Below the pieces are notes generated by a model, which ran no database searches, was not told the DNA's origin, and saw nothing but the letters and a program-made list of their open reading frames with translations. A stretch of 64,000 nucleotides of DNA, taken from NCBI GenBank assembly GCA_032716605.1, contig CM064501.1:24380514-24444513 (forward strand). The letters are read 5' to 3'. A program made the translations under genes and the position numbers. Source of the stretch: Paralithodes platypus. Taxonomy: Eukaryota; Arthropoda; Malacostraca; Decapoda; Lithodidae. This document shows, piece by piece, positions 11,235-21,660 of this stretch (positions are counted from its first letter, which is position 1; every line of letters starts with the position of its first letter).

Positions 11235-12150
11235 GGCAATGAGGTGACCTTCTTGGACCTAAAGATAATTAAAGAGGATAATTTAATTCATACAGATATT
11301 TTCTATAAACCCACGGATTCGAACCAATATCTTGACTTTCACTCTAGTCATCCCCGGCATATTAAAACAAATACACCGTTCAATTTAGCAAGACGAATTT
11401 GCACTTTAGTCTCAAAACCCCAATGGAAAAACATTCGCCTAAAGGAACTTTCACAATTCTTAAAACAATGTAACAATCCAAACTTTTTAATTCAAAACGG
11501 CATTAAGAAGGCTTCAGAAATCCCTACAGATCAACTCAGAAATCAGAATAAAGACTGTAAGAGTAGTGATAATATATGCTACAATTTCAACGTTCAATCC
11601 GAACTATGAAGATCATACGGAAACTGTAAATCAAACCTTTTATTTCCTGAAAAAGTGCCCTGCGGCAATTAAAAATGCTAACCTAATAAAATCAAAGCGA
11701 CAGCCACCAAATCTTGAAAATCTTTTAACCAATGCAACATTTTCAAAAACAGACAAATTTTCTGTTAAGATGTGCAAAAATAAAAAATAAAAATTATGCC
11801 AAATTATAATTGAGAGCGACTCTTTTAAATGTAATGACTCAACGTTCAGAATAAACGAATACATGGACTGAAATACTCGAAACTGTATATACGTCATAAG
11901 GTGTGATGGATGTGGAAAATTATATATTGGGGAGACGTCAAACTTTAGATTACGAACAAACTTACATAAAAACCATGTACAAAAATGTGAAGGCCTGTAT
12001 GTAAGCAAACATATATATCTTTGCTGAAAAAATAGTAAATTACCTTTCAAAATAATGCCCTTCTATAAAGTAAAAAAAGATGATGAGAAAATAAGAAAGG
12101 AGAAAGAACAATATTTCATAAATAAATGTAAACCAGAGTTGAACAAATAA
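11231..12150 (+). pseudogene. Penelope-like element remnant: RT C-terminus and GIY-YIG endonuclease
   Basis: The first open frame (from 11,242) has the Penelope-type RT end: TFLDLKIIKED, IFYKPTDSNQYLDFHSSHP and NTPFNLARRICTLV. After frame breaks near 11,600 and 11,790 the region continues with a cysteine-containing linker. It then gives the GIY-YIG nuclease core NCIYVIRCDGCGKLYIGET (about 11,881-11,943), followed by FRLRTNLHKNH and a basic tail ending KCKPELNK at 12,147. The order RT then GIY-YIG defines EN-containing Penelope-like elements. The 5' part, including the RT catalytic aspartates, is missing, and several stops and frameshifts make it dead. Confidence 0.85.
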
Positions 12151-12470
12151 GTAATTCGCCTCATGTCTGTCTCAAGAAATGTTTTCTTCGCGGGTTCAAA
12201 CCATTGAGTCTCGCTTGGATATCTGGTTAATATCCTTCCAAGACAAAAGAGGGCGGTAGTATACAATAAATCTCAGCAGTGGGGACTTTTGCCTTGGTCC
12301 CTCAGTCCTGTCTTTGACACCGCATAGCAAACACTAGCCGGTGAGGATCCACGACAGTGGAGAAATGCATTTGGCATAATTTTAACATATTTCTTCCTAT
12401 TGTCTTTGCAAATATCTTATTGGGATATTTTTAACATATATTGTCCATTTTCTTGACATTTTTGTTTATA
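12151..12470. other. Unassigned, possibly Penelope 3' flank
   Basis: No coding signal. I looked for a hammerhead ribozyme core (CUGANGA with GAAA), as found in some Penelope termini, and did not see one. Confidence 0.4.
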
Positions 12471-12837
12471 AATGATTAAGCATATGGCATGAATAAATGT
12501 GTTATCCTTTTTAAGTAGACTCCGCATAGTTGAGCTTCGATCTTTTATTTACATAAAGAACGAAGACATCTTGAGCCACAAATCTGTTTAATTACCTGCA
12601 ACAAAGTGCAGCATACTTTTTAAACTGTATTAAGCATTTTGCATGAATAAATGTTTTAAATGTTTATGTACAGCCAGCATAAGTTGAGCTTAGTTGTATA
12701 ATTGCATTTCTGATTTGGCATAAAGAACGTCTAATAAGACATCTTGAGCCACATACCTTTTAATTTTCGCAACAATACGCAGCATACTTGAGCTCAGTCT
12801 TGTATGTGCATTTTGTAGTTGGCATCAAGCATATCTA
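12470..12837 (+). repeat. Degenerate tandem repeat of about 165 bp
   Basis: Two to three diverged units share, in order, GCATGAATAAATGT, the GTTGAGCTT block, CATAAAGAACG, GACATCTTGAGCCACA and GCAGCATACTT. They lead directly into the homogeneous 41-bp array, whose core TCTTGAGCCACAGACC derives from the same block. Confidence 0.65.
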
Positions 12838-13167
12838 AAACTATATCTTGAGCCACAGACCATTTATATTGGGCCCACAAACTATATCTTGAGCCACAGA
12901 CCATTTATATTGGGCCCACAAACTATATCTTGAGCCACAGACCATTTATATTGGGCCCACAAACTATATCTTGAGCCACAGACCATTTATATTGGGCCCA
13001 CAAACTATATCTTGAGCCACAGACCATTTATATTGGGCCCACAAACTATATCTTGAGCCACAGACCATTTATATTGGGCCCACAAACTATATCTTGAGCC
13101 ACAGACCATTTATATTGGGCCCACAAACTATATCTTGAGCCACAGACCATTTATATTGGGCCCACAA
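12838..13167 (+). repeat. 41-bp minisatellite, 8 copies
   Basis: Successive units start at 12,841, 12,882 and so on to 13,128, with a strict 41-bp period and near identity. Core: CTATATCTTGAGCCACAG then ATTTATATTGGGCCCAC. Confidence 0.97.
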
Positions 13168-13192
13168 AGTTTGTTTCTCTGCACTATATATC

Positions 13193-13195
<3 letters not shown>

Positions 13196-13280
<85 letters not shown>
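13196..13280. repeat. Compound (TA)n(GA)n microsatellite
   Basis: About 27 TA units pass directly into about 16 GA units. Confidence 0.95.
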
Positions 13281-13282
<2 letters not shown>

Positions 13283-13514
13283 TTTAAACATTCCCAATAA
13301 AGGGTATTTTAGAGTTTTTATAAGATCATAAAGGTAACATCAAATACTAATTACAACTAATAATTGCTGCCGCACATTACAACAATAGTTTCTGGCGAAG
13401 GTTGTCATAACTATGTTGTAGGATTTTTATGATCCGATGGTTTCAATTATATTTAAGGAAAACAAATGAAATCGACCTGGGACTATTCTTTAAATTTCCA
13501 CCTAAATTTAGTCT

Positions 13515-13671
13515 GGTATATAGTCTGAGGAAGGATTTTTGGTAGCTATAAGGGCTGAATGAGATAGTTCTTAGCCTTTGATTGCTAGAAGCCCTTCCTA
13601 AGCTGAATTCAATCGTTTAATAGTTGCCATATTAAATTAAAAAGAAGCGTCACCCGTACTGAAATGGTTAA
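13515..13671. mobile_element. MITE family 2, right-half fragment
   Basis: It matches the second half of the family (AGTTCTTAGCC, AGCTGAATTCAATCG, CACCCGTACTGAAATGG) and ends at TTAA 13,668-13,671. The left half is missing or too diverged to align by eye. Confidence 0.6.
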
Positions 13672-13940
13672 GGGGAGTGACCTGCTTTTTCTCTTTGTTG
13701 GTTATATCCATTCGGCACCGATCAGCCTACTTTTTTAACATATTTATCCCCATTCAGGTGTTGAGCGATAGCGAGTCAGTATTTTATGCAAGAATCCGGT
13801 TTCGCCGGATACATTTTTCTATCATTAAATGTACAAATTTAGCCAGCTGTATAACTCATTATCCAAAATATAGTGGCTCTCTATTGTTCGCCAGGTATAA
13901 ATCGCCAACTGGATGAACAAAAGTAGGTCACCCCCTTCAA
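13668..13940. mobile_element. MITE family 3, about 270 bp with terminal inverted repeats
   Basis: It starts GGGGAGTGACCTGCTTTT after TTAA and ends with the inverse, AAAAGTAGGTCACCCCC. The interior holds GAGCGATAGCGAG and, inverted, CTATTGTTCGCCAGG, motifs shared with MITE family 1. The 79-residue ORF across it has no recognisable domain. Confidence 0.65.
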
Positions 13941-14069
13941 AACGTATCATAGCCAAGCCACACCTAACCTAAGATAAGAGTATTATCGTAAATAATATAG
14001 GCTACCTATTTGTCTGACATGTTGACAGTGCTAACCAATGTCATAGTCGTTACCGTGACACTAAGGTTA

Positions 14070-14470
14070 CCCACACATACAGTATACCCTGTTCATTATA
14101 GGTAGGCCAAAAATCCTGACCAACAACCTCTATAGCTAAAAGAAAGGCTAGAGTAATCGATCTCACACTTCTACCACAGGGGAAGGGTCAGCCAGGAAAC
14201 AGGGGTGGACATTTACAGTCCATTTTCTGTAACCCTTTTAGAGTAATAACCCACACCTACACCCTGCTCATTATAGGTAAGTCAAGCATCGTGACCACCA
14301 ACCTCTATAACTCATACACGATCATAGTAATCCAAATAACCTGTCTACCATGTGGGAAGAGTCAACCAGGGGATATATGTGAAGATGTACAGCCTCATTT
14401 GTTTCAGCCCTTTTTGAGTTACAGAGGTTAGGAGTCACTATTTCTGGCCTACCAATAATGAATGGACTAT
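14070..14470. repeat. 175-bp direct repeat with an inverted end
   Basis: CCCTGTTCATTATAGGTAGG (14,088) recurs as CCCTGCTCATTATAGGTAAG (14,262), with downstream similarity including ACCAACCTCTATA and a TTTCTGTAACCC/TTTCAGCCC block. Near 14,425-14,465 the start block appears once more inverted (GGCCTACCAATAATGAATGG). Confidence 0.55.
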
Positions 14471-14526
14471 AAATAGTAACAGCAAAGTTATTACTGTCAA
14501 CAATACTTACCTGTGCCATCAAATGT

Positions 14527-14795
14527 CTTTTTTTCTTCTTCTCCAACACGTTTAGCCCCTTTAGTTTCGAAATGTTAAGACTTTCGCCCCAATAGTTTGG
14601 CAATTGAAAGACTGTTCGCATCATTTGTTAATGTTAAGCCTTTTCGTGCCATTTAGGTGTCGATTTATTTTCCTGGCAAGCGATAGCGATCCTGTAACAT
14701 TATTCGACCAAAAAATGTACAAATGTATCTTAAGGAAGGTTTTCGGGGTATTTTGTAAAGTTTGATGGACGTCTGTCTGCGAAGATGAATGTGTT
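14527..14795 (+). mobile_element. MITE family 1 copy, internally diverged
   Basis: Family blocks in order: TTTAGCCCCTTTAGTTT, CGCCCCAATAGTTTGGC, CGTGCCATTTAGGTGTCG, CTGGCAAGCGATAGCGA and AAGTTTGATGGACGTCTG. The terminal repeats are not preserved. Confidence 0.7.
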
Positions 14796-14916
14796 TTCAT
14801 CATACCGTGCTAGTGTACACCCGGATGCCGCAGTCTCTAGCCCACTTATAGATAATAATGGACTTCACCTATTACTAATTATGGAAGTATATCTCCCAAA
14901 ATGAATGTGTGAATAC

Positions 14917-15012
14917 AAATGTATGTACATCAACTACAATATTGAACATCATACTATACACTGAAATGTATGTACATCAACTACAATATTGAACATCATA
15001 CTATACACTGAA
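14917..15012 (+). repeat. 48-bp direct duplication
   Basis: AATGTATGTACATCAACTAC, then ATATTGAACATCATACTATACACTGAA, occurs twice in tandem with almost no differences, so the duplication is recent. Confidence 0.9.
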
Positions 15013-15117
15013 AAGAGAGTTATATCCAAAAATCAATACGTATACAGTAGTTATAAGGGCATAAAGAAAAAGGTAGGGGGTCCACGTATGTTTACGAGTG
15101 GGCTAGAGACTAAGATA

Positions 15118-16985
15118 TCCGAGTGTAGTACAAAGGAGTACAAAGGAAATCAAGCAACAACAGGTCTGGTGACCCTTCTAGGCTGCCTGTCCTCCAAAAC
15201 ACTGAGGATCAATTGTCCCAACAGTGGTTTAGAGTGGGTAAGGGAACATTGGAAAGGGAACTACTGCCCTGGAACTAATGTCCGTGGCAGGATTAGGAAG
15301 TTAGTATGGGACAGATGGGTTAGTAACTGAGAGGGGATAAAATAAAGTTATTAATTTACAATCGCAGTCAGTCGCTGGTTTGATGCAGGATATTTGTCTA
15401 GGCGAAGTTTAAATGAATCAACGGTGCTGCAGTCTATAACGTCTCGGGGAAACCCATTCCACAAGTTAACAACTCGATTGAAGAAGAAATTCTTAGATTC
15501 GTGCGAGTTAAAAGATTTACCAAAAATTTGGCAACCGTTTCCCCGCGTGTAAATAGATTGGTCGATAGTAAAGTACTTACTACACTTCATATTGTCGATG
15601 CCTTTGATGATTTTGAACACTTAAATTAAATTGCCTCCTAATCTGCGCTGGGTTAAAGGAAATAGATTTAATTCTCTAAGATGCTCCTCGTATGGTTTGT
15701 TCTTTAGGCTAGGTATCATTTTGGTAACTCTACGTTGAACTCGTTCTAGCTTGTCTATATCTTTTTGGTAATAAGGGCACCAGGATTGAACGCAGTATTC
15801 CAGAAGAGGGCGGAATAAGGAATTGTAAAGGGTTAGCACAAAGTCTTTGGATTTATGCTCAAATGTCCTGCCTATAAAGCCAATTATTTTGTTTGCCTTC
15901 TTAACAACTTCTGAACATTGTTGACTCGGTTTTATGTAACTCGATGTTGTTACTCCCAGATCGGTTTCTCTGTTTACATTCTTAACACCTAACGAGCGGC
16001 CTAGGCGGTAAATAATATGTAGCCACCAGCGGGGTGTTTTTACCCAAAATAGGGTTGTTTACGTGATCATTTTCATGCCTAAATAAGACCCAGAGCGTAA
16101 AACGAGTATCTATCCCTGAAAGGGCATAAACAGAGCTTTCCAATGACACCCCAACGATCCTTGTATGACCGCTAGTTTTCTTGGAACAATCGCGCAACAC
16201 GAGTGCAATAACCATGTAATTCGGTACTTTCCATACATAATTCACTGTGTAGCGAGTGTGAGAGGGTGGAGGAGGGTCGGATTCATGTCAGTTGGTCCAC
16301 CGCGGTGGTCTGGAGCAGTCATACGCTCGCTACTCTCCTGCCACCACTTGTCTCTCTCTCTCAGCAACATTACGTGCTGAAAATGCCACACGACTTATGT
16401 TGTGAGCCGCCACATAGTCCAAATTTCTTTCACTCGACATATGATGCGCGCCGCCAGTTAAGGGTTAAGCTGAGTGCCATTCATCAAATAGTTTGCTTTC
16501 TCATTTTGGCATCCGATATGTAGTACTTTACATTTATCCGCATTGAAACTCATTTGCCAAATTTGGGCCCAACATGACAACTTATCTAGATTGTGTTGCA
16601 TATCATCAACTTGTTCCTTTGAGAGTACGCTATTTGCAATTTTTGTATCGTCAGCAAATTTTGAGATTGTACAGGTGAGACCCTCATCTATGTCGTTGAT
16701 GTAAATTAGAAAGATAATTGGTCCTAGTACCGATCCCTGGGGTACCCCGCTACTTACATTGCTCCATTTAGATGCCTTACCGTTTATGACTACTCTTTGC
16801 TTTCTGTCGCGGAGCCAATTTTCTATCAACTTCAACACAACGTCTTGTATTCCATGCGCTTTTAGTTTTAGCAATAAACGTTTGTGGGGAACTTTGTCAA
16901 AGGCCTTTTGAAAATCAAGGTATATAATATCTACAGCTTTACTCTCATCATAGAGGTTGAGGATATCGTGGAAGAAGTCTATGAA
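15118..16985 (-). pseudogene. CR1-like LINE, 5'-truncated copy with MITE insertion
   Basis: The minus strand matches the 39.56-43.16 kb CR1 copy from the middle of the RT domain to the 3' end. Frames retain NWLRDRKQRVVINGKASKW, SGVPQGSVLGP, FADDTKIANS, RVTKMIPSLKNKPYEE and LWNGFPRDVIDC. It is cut at about 16,985, where similarity stops abruptly inside the RT. The 3' end carries the decamer tail TTTGTACTCC (15,118-15,140 inverted). A 479-bp TTAA MITE sits at 15,986-16,464. Small frame changes make it non-functional. Confidence 0.9.
15986..16464 (-). mobile_element. 480-bp TTAA MITE (family P), copy 1, inside CR1
   Basis: It is flanked by TTAA at 15,982-15,985 and 16,465-16,468. The CR1 copy at 40,443-40,460 has the uninterrupted site TACATTCTTAAGCTGAG, proving an exact insertion with TTAA duplication. 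Ends are imperfect inverted repeats (CACCTAACGAGCGGC and, inverted right end, CCCTTAACTGGCGGC). Strand is given relative to the copy at 37.1 kb. Confidence 0.92.
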
Positions 16986-17054
16986 GTGTACGAGGTGATA
17001 CTATGGCGATTTTGTCAAGGATGAAGGAATGGTTTGGATCGTGTATTATAGCTA

Positions 17055-17390
17055 TTAAGGGGATAGTGGCCGGTTATTTGGTCTATTAATTCATTAATTC
17101 ATATATTTTTTAGTTTCTTCAGAATACCTTCATCAAGCTTCGAATAGCACCCCTTAGACCCCCCTTGAAGATAAAATGTGTTCAAAATGTCCCGGCGAAG
17201 GTTCGTCTTAAAACTACAGGCTCGCTATCGTTCGCCAGGATAAAAACGACACCTAAATGATACGAAAAGTCTTAAAGTTGACAACGAAATAGGGTGAAAA
17301 GTTTTAAAATTACCAAACTAATGGGCCGAACATCTTAATGTCTAAAACATAATAGGGCTAAGCACGAAGGAGAAAGGGATCCCCTATTAA
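17055..17390 (-). mobile_element. MITE family 1, minus orientation
   Basis: TTAA at 17,055 with AAGGGGATAG and TTAA at 17,387. Inverted family blocks: CTCGCTATCGTTCGCCAGG, ACACCTAAATGATACG and ACTAATGGGCCGAACATC. Confidence 0.8.
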
Positions 17391-17399
17391 CACTCCGTT

Positions 17400-17545
17400 C
17401 TTAACATAAATCCTCAATTACAAACCCCAATGCACTTGAATATATTAATGAAAGCATATGATCCTCCCGGGATTCGAACTCGGAACACCACACCCAGAAC
17501 ACATAAGCATCTAAACCATTACACCACCCACGCAGACACCTTGAT
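17400..17545 (-). mobile_element. SINE S1 relative
   Basis: The minus strand reads GGTGGTGTAATGGTTTAGATG (A-box region) and CCGAGTTCGAATCCCGGGAG (B-box), then ATCATATGCTTTCATTAATAT. This is the same tail motif as S1. Confidence 0.7.
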
Positions 17546-17592
17546 TCCCCAGATGGTGGGCATGATGAAGCACCGCAGTATTCATAAGTAAT

Positions 17593-17890
17593 GTAAGGGG
17601 AGATGGTTTGTTTTTCTAGACCCCCTTCTCTCTCATGTTTAGCCCCATTAGTTTTTATATTTTATGATGTTTGCCCCATTAGTTTGTCAATATTAAGACA
17701 TTTCGTGCTATTTAGGTGTCGATTTATTTCCTGGCGAACGATAGTTAGCCTGTCATTTTGGAAGAAAACCGAAACAATGTACAAATTTATCTACATGGGG
17801 GATCTAATGGATTTTTTTTTTTTTTTTTTTAAGTTTGATGGAGGTCTAGGGAGGAAACTAGAAAAGTTATGAATACATGAAAACAAATCG
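17593..17890 (+). mobile_element. MITE family 1, plus orientation, with inverted partial end to 18,015
   Basis: Starts TAAGGGGAGATGG and carries TTTAGCCCCATTAGTTT, TCGTGCTATTTAGGTGTC and AAGTTTGATGGAGGTCTAGG. A partial inverted copy of the last block (TAGACCTCCATCAAGCTTAA) follows at 17,972-17,991, so this insertion is a partial fold-back. Confidence 0.75.
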
Positions 17891-18042
17891 ACCAAAAAGC
17901 GAACCAGTGCGCTTACTGGTTAGTTTTTACTCTATTTATTCACATTTTATTATATTTTATAGTAACCTCGCTAGACCTCCATCAAGCTTAAATACATGTT
18001 TGAGAATCAATCGAGCTACCATTACACCCCAAGTTACTATAT

Positions 18043-19006
18043 ACTTGACTATGTTGTACTTAACTGTTGTTACTTGATTATGTTGTACTTAACTGTTGTT
18101 ACTTGATTATGTTGTACTTAACTGTTGTTACTGATTATGTTGTACTTAACTGTTGTTACTTGACTATGTTGTACTTAACTGTTGTTACTTGACTATGTTG
18201 TACTTAACTGTTGTTACTTGATTATGTTGTACTTAACTGTTGTTACTTGATTATGTTGTACTTAACTGTTGTTACTTGATTATGTTGTACTTAACTGTTG
18301 TTACTTGATTGTGTTGTACTTAACTGTTGTTACTTGATTATGTTGTACTTAACTGTTGTTACTTGACTATGTTGTACTTAACTGTTGTTACTTGACTATG
18401 TTGTACTTAACTGTTGTTACTTGACTATGTTGTACTTAACTGTTGTTACTTGATTATGTTGTACTTAACTGTTGTTACTTGACTATGTTGTACTTAACTG
18501 TTGTTACTTGACTATGTTGTACTTAACTGTTGTTACTTGATTATGTTGTACTTAACTGTTGTTACTTGATTATGTTGTACTTAACTGTTGTTACTTGACT
18601 ATGTTGTACTTAACTGTTGTTACTTGACTATGTTGTACTTAACTGTTGTTACTTGACTATGTTGTACTTAACTGTTGTTACTTGATTATGTTGTACTTAA
18701 CTGTTGTTACTTGACTATGTTGTACTTAACTGTTGTTACTTGACTATGTTGTACTTAACTGTTGTTACTTGATTATGTTGTACTTAACTGTTGTTACTTG
18801 ATTATGTTGTACTTAACATGTTGTTACTTGATTATGTTGTACTTAACTGTTGTTACTTGATTATGTTGTACTTAACTGTTGTTACTTGACTATGTTGTAC
18901 TTAACTGTTGTTACTTGATTATGTTGTACTTAACTGTTGTTACTTGACTATGTTGTACTTAACTGTTGTTACTTGACTATGTTGTACTTAACTGTTGTTA
19001 CTTGAT
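18043..19006 (+). repeat. 29-bp minisatellite, 33 units in two variants
   Basis: The unit is TTACTTGAYTATGTTGTAC then TTAACTGTTG. Units differ almost only at one site (GATTATG or GACTATG); one unit reads GATTGTG, one is 28 bp (lost T near 18,130) and one has an extra A in AACATGTTG near 18,818. No open reading frame of note. Confidence 0.97.
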
Positions 19007-19040
19007 TCGAGAAGTACACGAATAAATAATATAAGAGGCT

Positions 19041-19085
19041 TTAAGGGGGAAGGGTTTATTTTTTGGTCGATTATATAATTATATA

Positions 19086-19129
<44 letters not shown>

Positions 19130-19349
19130 TGGCCGAAGGCCGGTTCTTCCATAATGACAGGCTCACTATCGTTCGCCATGAAACAAATCTACACCTAAAT
19201 AGCCCGAAAGGTCTTAATATTGGCAAAACAATGGGGCGAAAGGTCTTAAACTCGTCAAACTAATGGGCTAAACGTCTTAATATCTCAAAACTAATGGGAC
19301 TAAACACGAGGGAGAAGGGGATCCAGAAAAACGAAACATTTCCCCTTAA
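19041..19349 (-). mobile_element. MITE family 1, minus orientation, with internal (TA)n
   Basis: TTAA at 19,041-19,044 with AAGGGGGAAGGGTTTATT and right end CATTTCCCCTTAA at 19,346-19,349. Inverted internal blocks are clear (CTCACTATCGTTCGCC, ACTAATGGGCTAAACGTC). A TA run (19,089-19,126) has expanded in the 5' part. Confidence 0.85.
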
Positions 19350-20006
19350 ACGTGAACATAGGCAACATTTTCACTGCAAATCCCGAAATCGAGTCCTATA
19401 TTTTAGCGAAATATCCCTAGAGGTAGGTGGTAGTTGGCAACACTGTCAGACAGATCGGCAGACAGTGTAGTGACAGACTTGGTAGAGGGAGGTTGTGTGT
19501 GTTAGCCGCTCTCTTGGCCTTATTCCCTCGCTGTGGCCGTGTAAAATACGGCAAAGTGACTCGGGAAACACAAAAACAATAATATTTGGCAATCCATTAC
19601 ATGTAAATACTGTTAATTATTGAAACAGTAATACGATTTCGAATAAACAAAATACTACCTAATATTAAAATATTCATATACCCTAGTGCGTTCTTCCAAT
19701 ATTCATATAGTGCGTTCTTCCAATGAAAAAACTAAACTAAAAAAGACTAACTAACAGAATTTCCACTAATTTCCCTGAACATATAACTGGACGGGCTTAA
19801 TAAATGGAAACAAGTGTTATATATTTATATAGCATATACACAGCAATATCACCCAGAACATTAATATGCAGACAAAATGTATATAATTAATTATATTGAT
19901 TAGTGGAAATGGTTAATACAATATGCATAGCATATTTATATGAAATAGCATAATTGATTTGTACATAAGAACATAATTATGTTCTACGACTGCTTGCTGT
20001 GTTTTA
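19350..20006. other. Unassigned AT-rich stretch
   Basis: It holds a small 20-bp duplication (TAGTGCGTTCTTCCAAT twice, 19,683-19,723). No coding or mobile-element signature was recognised. Confidence 0.5.
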
Positions 20007-20346
20007 TGGATCCCTTCTCATGCGTGTTTTTAGTTTTGAGATGCTAAGACGTTCGTCCCATTAGTTTGGTGATTTTAATATCCTATGCACCATTTCCATT
20101 AAGGGTGGGGTCTTGGGGCCAAGTTGGGGGGGTTTTGTTAGCTTTGATGGAGGGCGAGGGCAAACTCGCTTTCGCTCGCCAGTAATATATTGACACCTAA
20201 ATGACTCGAAAGATTTTAATATTAACAAAGAAATGGGGCGAAAGATTATATAACTGCGAAATTAATAGGGCGAAAGTCTTAAAATATCAAAACTTTTGGT
20301 GTTAAACCCGAGGGACAAGAGGGTCCAGAAGAAATAGAAAACCTCC

Positions 20347-20408
<62 letters not shown>
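20007..20408. mobile_element. Fold-back derivative of MITE family 1, then (TA)n
   Basis: The left part (20,007-20,160) has plus-strand blocks (GTTTTTAGTTTTGAGATGC, CGTCCCATTAGTTTGG). The right part (20,160-20,347) has minus-strand blocks (CACCTAAATGACTCGAAAG, GAAATGGGGCGAAAG). The two halves are thus opposed. A TA array of about 30 units follows at 20,347-20,408. Confidence 0.7.
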
Positions 20409-20411
<3 letters not shown>

Positions 20412-20859
20412 GTATGTCCTAAATGAGATTTGATTTTTTTTGGTGACTTACTAGATTTATAGTTTGGAGACAAATGTCTACTTGTTTGTCACGCTTAGTA
20501 AAGCAATCGTGAAAATATTCGGAATGGTTTATTAGCTTAACTTTGCTTGTAATGATATCAAACCAAGTCAAATAAACAGGATATTCTGTAAGAGAACTTT
20601 TGGATAGTCCTTCCGTTCTAAAATACCGATTTTTTGTCATATGACTTAAACTTGGAAAATAGCTTTTCTGTTATCTTTACTATTAGACATCCTGTGTTAC
20701 CTCATTAGTCTGATTGCCTTGACACAGTGTCAACAGTATGTTTAGTTTGATTAGATGTATGTGTTTCAGGTAAGTGACAAGTAGTTTTCTTGAAAAGTGA
20801 CGAGAGATAAAAGATAAGAAAGTGTGAGATTGTTGAAAAATTATCATATTGTGATGACT
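20409..20859. other. Unassigned stretch
   Basis: The two short ORFs here have no recognisable features. The right end grades into the 63-bp array. Confidence 0.5.
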
Positions 20860-21660
20860 GACTAATGTCAAAACCTAAGAAAGTGTGAGATTGTCATGAA
20901 ATTATCGTATTATACTTACTGACGAGACTTAAAATTGAGTAAGTGTGAAATTGTCAACAAAGTATCGGTTTATGATGACTAGTGACAAAACCTAGGAAAG
21001 TGTGGGATTGTCAATAAATTGTCATAAGCTTACTGCCGAGTGATACAAACTAAGAAAGTGTGAGATTGTCAAGACATTATCGTATTATACTTAATGACGA
21101 GTGATAACGGCTAAGAAGGTGTGAGATTGTCAAGACATTATCGTATTATACTTAATGACAAGAGTGATAACGGCTAAGAAGGTGTGAGATTGTCAAGACA
21201 TTATCGTATTATACTTAATGACAAGAGTGATAACGGCTAAGAAGGTGTGAGATTGTCAAGACATTATCGTATTATACTTAATGACAAGAGTGATAACGGC
21301 TAAGAAGGTGTGAGATTGTCAAGACATTATCGTATTATACTTAATGACAAGAGTGATAACGGCTAAGAAGGTGTGAGATTGTCAAGAAAAATATCGGATT
21401 GTGATGCATGACGAGAGTGTGGGATTGTCAAGAAAACATGGTATTGCACTTACTGACAAGTGTTCAAAGCTAAGAAAGTGTGTCAAGAAATTATCAAATT
21501 ATACTTACTGACGAGTGATAAAAACTAAGGAAGTGTGAGATTGTCAAGAAAATATTATAATAAACATACTGACGAGTGATAAATACTAAGAAAGTGTGAG
21601 ATTTTTAAGGCAGTATCGTATTGTAATGACTGACGAGTGATAAAGGCTAAGACAGTGTTG
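20860..21660 (+). repeat. 57-63-bp minisatellite with homogeneous core
   Basis: About 13 units share AAGTGTGAGATTGTCAAGA, TATCGTATTATACTTA and TGACGAGTGATAA. Units from about 21,105 to 21,380 are nearly identical with a 63-bp period; flanking units are diverged and 55-60 bp long. This pattern fits recent expansion of the centre of an older array. Confidence 0.92.

Noticed and set aside
12151..12360. Hammerhead ribozyme after the Penelope remnant
   Set aside because: The conserved CUGANGA and GAAA core strings were not found in the required arrangement.
18043..19006. CRISPR-like array of 29-bp repeats
   Set aside because: Units are contiguous with no spacers, and the genome is eukaryotic; it is a minisatellite.
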